Of a DNA stretch of 64,000 nt, positions 10,247 to 19,499 are shown piece by piece. The stretch's first letter is position 1. Every line of letters begins with the position of its first letter. Where the stretch lies: positions 62,001-126,000 of the forward strand of contig WTXI01000035.1 of the NCBI GenBank assembly GCA_022376515.1. The letters run 5' to 3'. The position numbers were made by a program, and so were the translations under genes. Below the pieces are notes generated by a model. It had not been told where the DNA came from. It did no database searches and saw only the letters and a list, made by a program, of their open reading frames with translations. The stretch comes from Lactifluus volemus (Eukaryota > Basidiomycota > Agaricomycetes > Russulales > Russulaceae).

Positions 10247-11236
10247 TCACAAGAGGGCCTGCAAGAGAGCGGGGTGTTTCCGAATGTATGCATCGAAGGC
10301 ATCGGAAGCCCAGCGGCCGAGAGCCTGAATGCGATCCCGTGGCCAGCCTTGAGAGGCGAAGAAGGTGGCGCCACCAGAGCGCAAGGAATGGCCGCCAAAT
10401 GTGCGGGGGAGAAAGCAGTGTAGGCGGCGCAAATACCAAGCGCGGGTGGGGACAGAGAGAGAGGAGTCGAGCCACAAATAAGGGTGAAAAGGGGCACGGG
10501 AATCACGGCTGTCGAGGTACCGAGAGAAAACGAGTAAAGGATTAAGAGGGATGTTGGGGAGGGTAACGATGAGAATCAAATTGCCCTCAAAAAAACGGTC
10601 CGCCTTGTGGCCAGGCAAGTGATACGAGAAACGATCGGAGAGAAGAGATACGGGCGCATGCAAGATGCGCTTGCGCACAGACCGTCGAGAAGGTGTATCA
10701 CCATCGACTAACTCACCAAGGCGGTGAAGACCGAAAAAGCCGCAAACAGTAAGGGCAAGGAAAAGGAGATCATCATGGGTGGGGGAGGAGAGGTTGGCGG
10801 AGAACGAGAGGAGATTATCGATGGAAAGTGGGAGTTTGCGCTGAGGAGCAGTCCCTAGACGACGAAGGCAGCCAGCAAGAGCGCGGGAAACAAGGGGATG
10901 ACGGCGGGAAAGGTGGACATGTGGAAAGGTGACTTGAAGCTGGTTGCAGATGCCCGAAAGGTAAGTTGAGATGGAGCGGGGTTGAATGTGATGACACATG
11001 TAGACAACAAACCGGGCGAGAGTAAGAGGGGAGGGATCATAGTCGAACCCATGCATATCACAGAAGGAAATGTAGGACTGAAGGTGAGAGTGGTAAGCAC
11101 GATGCGAAGATGAGTCGAGAGAGGATCCGATGGCAACGTTCAATTCTCGATCCAGATGATCGAGAGTCCACGGCAGCCGACGAGGCTGACGGGACGAGTG
11201 AGACGGAGCTAACATCGGGCCGACCCCAGCGTACAT
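10247..11236 (-). CDS. Tyrosine recombinase of DIRS/PAT-type retrotransposon
   Basis: An intact 329-residue frame from an ATG. It joins the circular cDNA of the element to the genome by strand exchange, replacing an integrase. The N-terminal helical domain includes AYHSHLQSYISFC and the conserved RSISTYLSGI segment. The catalytic half shows the first arginine in GFFGLHRLGELV, the H-x-x-R box in HSLRSGGATFF, and a candidate nucleophile tyrosine in DAFDAYIRKHP. Its start overlaps the end of the RT-RNase H frame by 28 bases, as is common in these elements. No break is visible, so the recombinase itself may still be functional. Confidence 0.85.
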   Translation of the reverse strand: MYAGVGPMLAPSHSSRQPRRLPWTLDHLDRELNVAIGSSLDSSSHRAYHSHLQSYISFCDMHGFDYDPSPLTLARFVVYMCHHIQPRSISTYLSGICNQLQVTFPHVHLSRRHPLVSRALAGCLRRLGTAPQRKLPLSIDNLLSFSANLSSPTHDDLLFLALTVCGFFGLHRLGELVDGDTPSRRSVRKRILHAPVSLLSDRFSYHLPGHKADRFFEGNLILIVTLPNIPLNPLLVFSRYLDSRDSRAPFHPYLWLDSSLSVPTRAWYLRRLHCFLPRTFGGHSLRSGGATFFASQGWPRDRIQALGRWASDAFDAYIRKHPALLQALL

Positions 11237-13080
11237 CGTGGGGGTGGTAAAGGTCCTCCCGGGTTGATGTCGGGTGGTACAAACGTGAAAAGTTTGAGTA
11301 ACGGCTGCTCACGAGCGACAATTGTGAAGAGTGAGCAGGAAAGGGCATCAGCAACAGTATTCTCGGTTGCGGGGACGTGGAAAACGCGAAGTGAAATTGA
11401 AGAATGGATAAGGAGGTTGCAGGAAAACCGCAAAATCGGGTTATAGGTGGAGGTAGCACGAAGAGAATCGAAGATCTGGACGGTGTCGAGGCTGTCAGTG
11501 AACACAGCGAGGCGCGCGGGAGGGTGGCGTGATCGTGCAGCAAATTGAATGGCGGAGGCGACGCAGATGGCTTCAAGCCAAAAAATGGAGTCCCAAGGGA
11601 GGGATGGCGAAAACGAAGAGCGTGGGTGGACACAACCTTCCAGGGTAGAAGGTGACCAAAATCCAAGCCCATGAGGTGAAGCATCACAATAAAGTTGAAG
11701 ATCAGCCTCCCCGGGGACCCAATGGATTGACTGAAGAATGTGGACACCGGAGAATCTTTCGAAAGTGTTCACAAACCATATGAAGTCGGTGATAACGGTG
11801 GAATTGAGGAAAACGCGTGCATGTGGAATCATCTTCCCAGCAGTTTTCTCGTACCCGGATGAGAGAGCTGGGCGGAGAAGGGGACAGACGTTGAGAGCCC
11901 AACTCATCCAGCCGAGGAGGTGTAGCCATTCCCGGAGCTTGTGCTTCCGCCCAGACCCAGGGGGGCCAACTGCAAACTCACGAACCACCTGTACCAATGC
12001 AGCGCGACGTTCATCGTCAAGTGATATTGTCATCATGGATGGAGAAATGAGGAATCCAGTGATGACAAGATCACGCCCAAACTCCTGTTTGCTGTCTTCG
12101 TGCGGAAGTCTGATCGCATCCCAAAAAGAGAGGAGATGGACTTGCGTCGCAGGGAGAAAGCGGTCATAAGGACCATAGTGAATAAGCTGAGCGGAATCAT
12201 CAAACCCAAACGTATCGTCCATGTAAGCAAGAATAGGATGAATAGAAAGACGAAAATTTGCAATCCATAAAACTAAAGCCATGAACGAGCACCAAATCAT
12301 CGCAGAGGCGCGTCCACCAAAATTGTTACAGCGATCAACCCGGCGAGAGCCATCAACAGTAACAACCTGCCGCATCTGCCACGCAGGATGCATTGGGAGC
12401 CGGCGATACGCTTGCGAGACGTCCGATTTAAACAGCCAAAAAGGGGGATGATCATGAAGAAATCAGAAATGGAGCAGGTTCTGCCCAAGGTGCTGGATGG
12501 TGTCGAGGTCGTTGTGTACATCATCCCGCGCAATATGAGAATTTGGTGAAAAATCTCCAGCAGAGTGATCGACCACAAGTCGAAGCTTCCCTGAGTTCTT
12601 CAGCACAGTGTGGACGGGAACACTAATCATCCCGGGCAGAAGAGGTTCGTCCGCAGCAGCAAAAGGGTGTGAAAACCGGCCGAGCCGCTCTTCTTCGTCA
12701 CATTGTGCCCGCGCAAACGCAAGCGAAGTAGGTGAGAGTGGACGTTCGGGGAAGTCTCGTGATGACACGTAAAGTGTCGGATCATCATCAGCAGGCGGCC
12801 AAAACCCCTCGCGGAGACCCCGAATGACCGAGTCAACAAATGGCCGATTGGGGTGCGAAGAAAGCAAAGAAGCGAAAAGGTCAACATTAATAGGTGTAAC
12901 AACTTCGAAGAGGTGAGAAAAATTCGTAAGTGTGAAAGGAGTTGCGGAATCGGAGAGCATAGAAGTTGGTGGTGACGGAAGAGGGGGAGCAAATTCAGTT
13001 GCAGAACTCGACGGGGTGAGGTAATGAGATTTCGAAGATGACTCCCAGACAAACCCATGGGTGAAACGTGGGTAATCATT
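11209..13080 (-). pseudogene. Reverse transcriptase-RNase H polyprotein with in-frame stop
   Basis: The frame from about 13080 carries RT blocks LRLVVDHSAGDFSPNSHI and then, past a TGA near 12465, FKSDVSQAYRRLPMHP and the catalytic ILAYMDDTFGFD (YxDD). RNase H follows with YCDASPHGLGFW, the FTDSLD block and VPATENTVADALS. This is the DIRS arrangement of RT and RNase H. The TGA falls between the first RT block and the palm, so a single protein cannot be made without read-through. The frame on both sides of the stop is otherwise open. The start overlaps the gag end. A single C-to-T change could explain the stop. Confidence 0.8.
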
Positions 13081-14308
13081 TGGATTGGGACATTGCTCCC
13101 TGCGATTTGTCTCTGGGGGGTGACTGACAGGAGAGACTCGAGTGCCCACGTTTACTGCATCGCAAGCAGACGTGTTGGAATCGGCACTTGGTCCCATCGG
13201 GGCACGATCCGAGATTGAACCTCTTACATGGTTCTGAGGGACGACCTCGTGTCGATTTTGCAGGGCCCTGTGTCCTCGTGATCTCTTTGGTTGCGAAAGG
13301 GCAATTGACGAATTGAGTGTAGATCGAGTGGAACTCGATGGTGTCGGATAGGAGAACCCCGACGCTTTCAGCGAGATAGGTTCGGACTCGCTTGTCATAC
13401 TCGATAACGCGGTCGACCAAGGGTCCGACGGCAATGAAGGTGTCGACAATATGTTTGGCGTAGGCAGTGAGCTCTCTGGCTTGGTGCGGATAGAGGAAAA
13501 CGACCGCTTCCTGGTAACGATCCCAGGCGCACCTCCAATCTCCGGAGGAATGAATTTCTCGGGTTGGACGGATGTTAGTGGTGGTGATGTCGATGTCTCC
13601 GAAATGTTGAACGGAATGCTTTGAGGGTCCATCAGTCGCGAAATGGAAGTCGAAGAGTCTGTTGAGGTCGACATAGGTGTTGGCGATAACATCCGACCAG
13701 AGGGATCCGGGAAAACGCGGCCGTTCTTGGCTTGCAAGGACCCTTTTCTTGACGAGCGCAGGGTCCCGTGCATAATTTTCTTGGAGCTGTGCGGTGAGCT
13801 TCCAAACGTTGACGGGTCCTGATGGCGCCGTTCTGTCGAAAGGCAAGAGCGAGAGGTCGATCCTGTCGGTCTCGTCATCCGAGAATCCGTCGTCATCGCG
13901 GCGTCGTTTTCCATGCGGTCGGCGACGTTCTCGCGGAATATCGAATTCTTCATCACTGTCGTAGGGTCGCTGCCTCCTTCCTTCCCGTCCAGCTTCGATG
14001 TTTTCGTCATCGATGTTTTCGAGCGCCTCGATGTATACGGCCATCGAGCGATAGACGTGCTCGTGGTCCTGAAATCCCGCTTGCTCCCGCTCCTGGTCTG
14101 CTCGCCGAAGGAGCATGATGACAGCATCGCTTCTGGAAACTCTGTCTCGACGGAAGTCGGCAACGATGTCATCACACGCTCGCAGAAAGGCGGTGGCGAC
14201 CGGTCTGTGGGCGAGCCGTTCGACATTCTGAGGAGGAGCGAAGGAATTTTGAGGAAAGGTCGACTGCGATTCTTGCGTCTGTGAGGTCGCTGTTTCATTC
14301 TCAGGCAT
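13076..14308 (-). CDS. Gag-like protein of the retrotransposon with zinc knuckle
   Basis: The frame from the ATG at 14308 (MPENETATSQ) encodes 410 residues. Near the C-terminus is a CCCH-like finger, CKRFNLGSCPDGTKCRFQHV, followed directly by a CCHC-like knuckle CLRCSKRGHSSLSC. The middle is charged and helical, with DEEFDIPRERRRPHGKRR. This fits a nucleic-acid-binding capsid-like protein. An even longer open frame overlaps it in another phase, but only its 3' part, the RT, has family resemblance. The gene starts inside or right beside repeat A1. Confidence 0.7.
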   Translation of the reverse strand: MPENETATSQTQESQSTFPQNSFAPPQNVERLAHRPVATAFLRACDDIVADFRRDRVSRSDAVIMLLRRADQEREQAGFQDHEHVYRSMAVYIEALENIDDENIEAGREGRRQRPYDSDEEFDIPRERRRPHGKRRRDDDGFSDDETDRIDLSLLPFDRTAPSGPVNVWKLTAQLQENYARDPALVKKRVLASQERPRFPGSLWSDVIANTYVDLNRLFDFHFATDGPSKHSVQHFGDIDITTTNIRPTREIHSSGDWRCAWDRYQEAVVFLYPHQARELTAYAKHIVDTFIAVGPLVDRVIEYDKRVRTYLAESVGVLLSDTIEFHSIYTQFVNCPFATKEITRTQGPAKSTRGRPSEPCKRFNLGSCPDGTKCRFQHVCLRCSKRGHSSLSCQSPPRDKSQGAMSQSK

Positions 14309-14344
14309 GTGTGAAATGATTCGAAAGATGGTCGTAGACGAGTT

Positions 14345-14761
14345 CGAGTGAAAAAAGTGAGAAGTGGGCGACTGCTGAAGGAGGAACGCAAGATTGAGAA
14401 ACAAAAGAGAAAAAAGAGAAGGTCACAAATTGAACTGACCTGACGAGGTGCAAGTTAGGGACAAGGAGAAAGCCCCTAAGTGAGAGAGAGCTTGCACCTT
14501 ATCAGACAGAAGGATCCGACAAGACCTAGACCTCTGTGGCATCCGCCACTGCCTAGGTCTTGACTCCTATCTGACAAACGCGAACTCCGGGAGAACGCGG
14601 GACCGCCCCTACAGCACTGCTGAGTGAGACAGCTGAGTAAGGATGGTGTAGAGTCACCTACCGAGAGAGGTGAGAAGGAGAACACTGTGCACGAGACACA
14701 TGGGGAAGAGTGAGGGAGTCGCCCACAACAGGTGAGCCAATTAGACTTATGTAAACTGAAG
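14345..14761 (-). repeat. A1 terminal repeat of the retrotransposon, split by an insertion
   Basis: Matches 9630-10049 nearly base for base. Its outer ~19 bases were displaced to 17106-17124 by the element at 14762-17105. Confidence 0.85.
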
Positions 14762-15344
14762 ATAGGGAAGGACACCGGGTAAGATAAACCCGGAGGGTCT
14801 GCGGGTAGGGGTCTTGCGGGTAGGGGTCAGGGTATGGTTGCCTCTACCCTGGCCAGACCCTTACCCGCAGAGTGTGTTTCACACACCCGTGCCTGCGGGT
14901 ATACTAAGTAATATGTAGACACAGAGTCTCTGTCTGGGTTCCGAAAGAAGAATGAGGGGATAACGAGCAATAATGAGATCACGCGAGATTCGGCGAGAGT
15001 CAACCAACCTGTCACCTCCGAGTCCCGCTGGCCCTGGTATTACCCCTCCCCTGTGTCTTTATCATCGGATTGATGTTCCTCAACACACTTGTAACTAGTA
15101 CAACACAAAAATGGGCAAATTTGTTCAATATAAACCTGAGAAACAAGTATAACTGCGTGCAACAGCCTCAGAAGGCCAATTTCTCAGTGTTGTCTTATTC
15201 TCGATTGCTTACTGTAATTTCCACATTTCTTCGACATTTCTGTGTCTTTTGATTCTTTTCATAATGTCTTACTTTCTTTTGTCTTGATGTTTGAAATGAG
15301 TAGATTACGAATGTATTAAATATGGGCGCAAAATGTAACGAGTT

Positions 15345-16230
15345 GTTGTGTTGTCGTTCGAGTTCTCGCGCCCTCCGCTATCCTTCACGTCTGTCCATGT
15401 TGACCTCCACTTTGCCTACCTCGAGATCAATCCCCTTGTCTGCCTCGACGGCGTCAATGGCGGTCAACCTACGACCCACTACCTAGACATGGCAGCTCAG
15501 CTGGACCAGACTGCTGACTCGATCTGCGGGCCCAAATGGGCGATCACCCGCGATCTCACCACCTACGACACCGGCTCCTCCGTTTCTGCAACCCAGAGCA
15601 GGGGTGTCTCTGCTGACCGTGGTCCTCCCATGGTAAGCTTGCATCACGTTCTGCGTGATCTACTTTCCTAAGAGCATATAATCCAGGTCTGGCCAGCGCC
15701 TTTTGGTCGTGATCTCACGAAGGATGAGGCGTCCATCCAGAAACTCGACGGTTTGACGGGCGCTTCGCTCAGGCTCACCTTCCTCAACCCTGAGGGCCGG
15801 ATATGGACCATGGTTGCGGACGGTGGCGCATCGGTCGTCTACTCTGATGCCATTGCAGCCCATGGTTTTGCTCATGAGCTTGCGAACTATGGAGAATACT
15901 CTGGGGCCCCCACCGAGGTCAGACTTATGAGTATGCGAAGACGATTGGCGAGTGTTACTTTCTTGAATGTTGTCACCAGGGTCTTACTTATTCGCAGTCG
16001 ATCTGATCACTCGTGGCAAGCCACATCCTGAGGGCAAGATCCTCATCATCGGTGGTGGTATCGCCAACTTTACCAACGTTGCAGCGACTTTCAAGGGCAT
16101 TATCCATGCTCTCCGGGAATATAACCCCCCCCCTCCCCTGATTAACCATCAAGTTCGCATATACATGCGCCGAGGTGGTCCTAACTACCAGGAGGGACTG
16201 AAGGCGGTGCGCTTGCTTGCCCGTCACGTC
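15345..16230 (+). pseudogene. Captured fragment of ATP-citrate lyase
   Basis: Frames separated by an intron-like gap (donor near 15633, acceptor near 15687) read DLHFAYLEINPLVCLDGVNG, ADSICGPKWAI, then [73 protein letters not shown] and [11 protein letters not shown]. This is the end of the ATP-grasp region and the start of the CoA-binding region of ATP-citrate lyase, which makes cytosolic acetyl-CoA. A one-base loss after SGAPTE breaks the frame. Only about 200 residues are present, with both enzyme ends missing. It lies wholly within the TIR element. Confidence 0.8.
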
Positions 16231-16592
16231 CACGTCTCCACGTCCCTGCCCGTGCAGCCACACATTCGACTTGCCCATCACGTCCGTGTCTGTGCCCCTG
16301 CCCGCCTGTCCACACCCTCCTTCCTGACCCCACTCTTGTTCCTCTCAAGCAGGTGACTCGGAGTTCAAAGACCATGCAGTCGAAGCTCGCAGTTTCTCGG
16401 AGTTTGAGGGGACACGGCTGACCCTGAGCCCCATGGCGTAGCCGCTGGGACCGAGGCCTCGCGCTTCGTACTTTACAATCCAGGCGGGTGGCCGGAGCAA
16501 GAGTGAGCTCAACACGAGACGCTGCTCAAGCTCGAGAACAGGTAAGCCCCTAAATTCATGCCTCCAAAGGCTCTCCTCGTTGCGATAACTAA

Positions 16593-16913
16593 ATGTCACC
16601 AACTGCGTATGCACAGACGTTCCTGGTTCATCAAACGAGGGTCTCGTTCAGATTGCCAAAGGATTCGAATGCATATGCCTCCTGGTTTCGGTTCGACACG
16701 CAGACTGCTCAGGACTTTCTTTCCCTTATCCAGTGCCTGTCCTGCCCGGACCTGCCCACCTGCGTGTCACTCCTCGATGAAAAGTGGTGCCAGGCCTACC
16801 ATGCCGTCTTCTGCTTCGGGCCCTGCCAACCCTCGATCGACTTCCGGTACCTGCGCATGCTCGAAGGTGTCAGCCCACCCCTCGCACTCTTTCGCATCTT
16901 GCATGCCAGATGA
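16593..16913 (+). pseudogene. Second gene fragment in the same element, unrecognised
   Basis: An open frame of 106 residues with normal-looking composition, including FRLPKDSNAYASWFRFDT and CQPSIDFRYLRMLEG, is bounded by the element's right-hand subterminal repeats. I do not recognise the family. It may be the 3' end of another captured host gene; a join with the frame at about 16380-16440 (SFSEFEGTRLTLSP) is possible. Confidence 0.3.
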
Positions 16914-17139
16914 CTGCCAAGGCATTCATAGCCACACGTAACTGTGTATGTATAAAACCCATACCCCTTACCCTTGGGTAGGGGTATTTATTTTACCCGT
17001 GCTGAATCTGGGGTAAACCCGTACCCGTGCCTCAGGGTAGGGGTACAGAGGGGTATGGGTACGGGTAGAGGTCAAAGTTACCCCGGGTTACCCCTGTCTT
17101 TCCCTAAACTGAAGTTTAAAGTCGATTATTTTTTAAATT

Positions 17140-17560
17140 TCCAATGGTCTGACTCCTACGTGGATTCAAGCGACCGGCGGAGACTGTGGCCGTGCATGGT
17201 GGACCTCCGGCACGATCCTGTTCTCTGGGACTGACTTCGTGGATTCGATCCGAGCTTTACAGTAACGTATCACTGCACCCTACTACATTACTGGCCCCAC
17301 TCAGCGATCAACGGTATAGGTACCAAGACGTTGGCACTCCGCACACCATCGAATGCTTGCCCACCGCCGATCGATCTGTGTTCATCAGATACCTGCCCTA
17401 CTCTTCTAAATAGTGTTTGAGACATTGGTATGAAAAAACGCGCTTCCACCTCGCCTGTTGCGGCGTTGCCCATGTAGCTCTGAAACCTTCATCGATGGCC
17501 ACGGGCGGCGCGCCAGTCATGGTCATATGAGGAATGGCCATGAGCCCAGCCTGGATCCAC
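17140..17560. repeat. Dispersed degenerate repeat, partner at 49770-50150
   Basis: Both regions share, in order, GACCGTGCATGGTGGAC-like sequence, CCTGTTCTCTGGGAC, GATCCGAGCTTTACA, TATCACTGC, CTGGCCCCACTCAGCG, TGTTCATCAGATACCTG and CCTTCATC.ATGGCC. Neither copy keeps a long common frame. It is likely a duplicated, decayed gene; the family is not recognised. Confidence 0.6.
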
Positions 17561-18124
17561 AACACTAGCACCTAAGGCGGCACTTGCTTGCCCTTAACTC
17601 ACCTCACCTTAGAACGGAATCAGGTCAACTTTTTATGTCTCGCATACGAAGCATATTAAAAATCCATTCATACGTAGTATGTGCTTACATAAAGGACTTG
17701 TTCAATTGAAGTCCCAGTAACACAGTACACAGCTGAGATGGTCAAGGTCACGGCGTTCATATATGAAGACGGGTTTCTTGCAGAGTCCTGGTCCATCAGC
17801 AAATTAACCATTTTCTTTCGAACTTTTAGAGCTTATCTTACAAAATTTTTCATAATGTGTATTTGGTTGTAGCTGCACATACTCCAATTGAAGGGGCAAA
17901 TGGGCTGGGAGGTTGAGAGATTGCGAGATAAGATATATCAGAACTGTGAAATCCCCACCCCCATCATGGGTTTAGTCAACAACACTGGCACACAATTGAG
18001 GTACAAGTGGAAAAAAAAGGGAAAAAAAAAGTCCAATATCAAAATAGAATGTCAACTGAGAAGTTAGAACAAGCAGACTATAAAATAAGCAGCTCATCAT
18101 GGCAAAACTGCAACAGCAATAGAA
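17561..18124. other. AT-rich spacer, no gene recognised
   Basis: No coding signal seen. The right part is the 3' flank of secreted-protein copy B and resembles the flank of copy C near 39200. Confidence 0.35.
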
Positions 18125-18536
18125 CTAGAAATTTTCCACGAACGGGAACAACACCCCTCCAGGCTCGAAGAGGGCCGGATTGATATTGCTGCAACAAGCT
18201 ATGAGGCACTGTAGGTCGTCGTTGCCGTTAACGTCCGTGCATCCCAGCTGGCATAAATTGGCGCAATTTGGGTCGTTGCAATCGCAGGGAGCACCAGGGA
18301 GCGTACTTGAATCAAATTGTCGGGTTATAACAGCTGTATTATCGCGATTCCAGTTGGATGCGGTGGTGATGAAGGCCTGGTCAAGCAAGTCAGATTGCTC
18401 AATGCTGGATCCGCAACGAGCATACCGTAGTATTGTTCGGGTTCAGCCCATTGTGCTCCTTGAAGTTGCCACCGGTCGGCATAGCCGATGCAGCGAGGGG
18501 AACAAGAAGAGCGGTCAAAGATTTGAAGAACAACAT
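18125..18536 (-). CDS. Small secreted cysteine-rich protein, copy B
   Basis: Exons 18426-18536 and 18125-18376 join in phase 0 over a 49-nt intron (GTATGC donor, CTGAC branch, CCAG acceptor) to give 120 residues. The signal peptide reads MLFFKSLTALLVPLAASA. After a Ser/Thr/Asn-rich stretch the C-terminal half reads PCDCNDPNCANLCQLGC, then DLQCLIACCSNINPALF, with eight cysteines in a compact set. This is the best intact example of the family in the window. Without splicing, the frame would stop at once in the intron, which supports the intron call. Function unknown; size, secretion and cysteine content fit an effector-like or wall-active protein. Confidence 0.65.
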
Positions 18537-18636
18537 CGTATTCAAGGGTGTAGTAAGGTGTTAGATGTTTGGGGGAGAATCAGACTGTCCGGTGTGTCAC
18601 CGTGTGTGCTTGAAGGAAAACGTGCGTGTGACCTGG

Positions 18637-18701
18637 CTACGCATTGAAATATGATAAGAATTAGAACGGCGACGGCGACGAGAGATAGAAGGTGTACACA
18701 C
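18637..18701 (-). other. 5'-UTR intron of copy B, shared intron family
   Basis: A 65-nt GT..AG unit (GTGTGTACACC ... GCGTAG), the most divergent member of the shared intron set. It lies about 100 bases upstream of the ATG. Confidence 0.4.
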
Positions 18702-18799
18702 CTAGGAAACACAAGGAAGTGATTGAAAGGCTCGAAAGATGAGGGAGGCCATTAGAATCGCGAGGCGACTTTTAAGTTGAAAATTACCAGTAAGTTAGT

Positions 18800-18960
18800 G
18801 CACTGGGATGGTCGGGCTTGTCGGAGACACCGCGGGTGCCATAGAGGTCTTAGATCGGTTATTATATATGCGCTACTGTAGCGGCAGTGCGGCACAAGAC
18901 TGAATCTTGAAACCGGCTCAGGGGGACAATGACACATTATTCGAAATTCAACCAGCTACC
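18800..18960 (-). promoter_or_regulatory. Shared upstream region of the secreted-protein family
   Basis: The stretch with CTTGTCGGAGACACC and a following ATTAT.TATGCGCTA..GCGGCA block recurs upstream of copies C (40300-40450) and D (52230-52340), and as an orphan at 53280-53460. Duplication therefore included the promoter. Confidence 0.5.
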
Positions 18961-19499
18961 TGTGACTGGACTGGGCATACTGTATAAGAAGATGTCGTTT
19001 CAGCAGTTTATATGATACCTAATAGATAATGTTCAGTTGTTGTGTAACAGAGTAGATTGCGTCATCCATCCATAGTATAAAGCGAACTTGAAGTTGATGC
19101 CAGATCCATGCAAAGTTAATCCGAAAATGGAAGGCTGATAACACTGTATCTAGGTAGCTAGATATGGTAAGGAATGACATAAGCGGATCCTCACCTCACT
19201 GGCAGTCATTGTTGTCGCAAATTCGGAAAGGGGTTTATAATAAGTCAACATTATAATTGCAATTGTAAGCGAGTTATAATACGCTTCTAAGTCTAGCCGA
19301 ACATTATAATCAAGATTTTGTGACTGCATTAGGTTATAATAATATTATCAAGGCTCTGTCTGATCGTACGGCTATTATAATCTTGGGGACTCATTAGTAC
19401 TTATTTATAATAAATTCCATATTGATTATAATCTATTATGCCTCATCTACGCGAAATTATAATTATCAATGTGATTGGCCCACACTGCGACATCAACAC

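Larger units (their letters stand above)
14762..17105. mobile_element. TIR element with 9-bp target duplication and captured genes (Pack-MULE-like)
   Basis: The element lies inside retrotransposon repeat A1 and is flanked by AAACTGAAG on both sides (14753-14761, 17106-17114). The undisturbed A2 copy has this sequence once, so it is a true target duplication. The ends are imperfect inverted repeats: AGGGAAGGACACCGGGTAA against AGGGAAAGACAGGGGTAA. Subterminal GGGTAGGGGT units are repeated at both ends (14800-14880, 16960-17100). A 9-bp duplication suits Mutator-like elements; the superfamily is inferred. It carries an ATP-citrate-lyase fragment and a further unrecognised frame, and has no transposase. 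Confidence 0.75.
6408..17124 (-). mobile_element. DIRS/PAT-type tyrosine-recombinase retrotransposon, twice interrupted
   Basis: Read on the minus strand, the element has the order A1 (14345-14761, continued at 17106-17124), gag, RT-RNase H, tyrosine recombinase, B1 (10056-10169), A2 (9630-10055), B2 (6408-6518). This split direct-repeat layout, A1-ORFs-B1A2-B2, is known from PAT and Ngaro elements, which integrate as circles through a tyrosine recombinase instead of an integrase. A1 and A2 look virtually identical over about 420 bp, so insertion was fairly recent. Two other transposons sit inside it: 6550-9616 near B2 and 14762-17105 within A1. The RT frame has an in-frame TGA, so this copy is probably not autonomous. 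Confidence 0.8.

Noticed and set aside
12463..14391. 642-residue minus-strand frame overlapping gag
   Set aside because: Only its 3' third carries RT blocks. The part over gag is another phase of gag, whose zinc knuckle fits the overlapping frame.
16960..17100. GGGTAGGGGT runs considered as telomeric repeats
   Set aside because: Not TTAGGG, irregular, and mirrored at the other end of the same TIR element.
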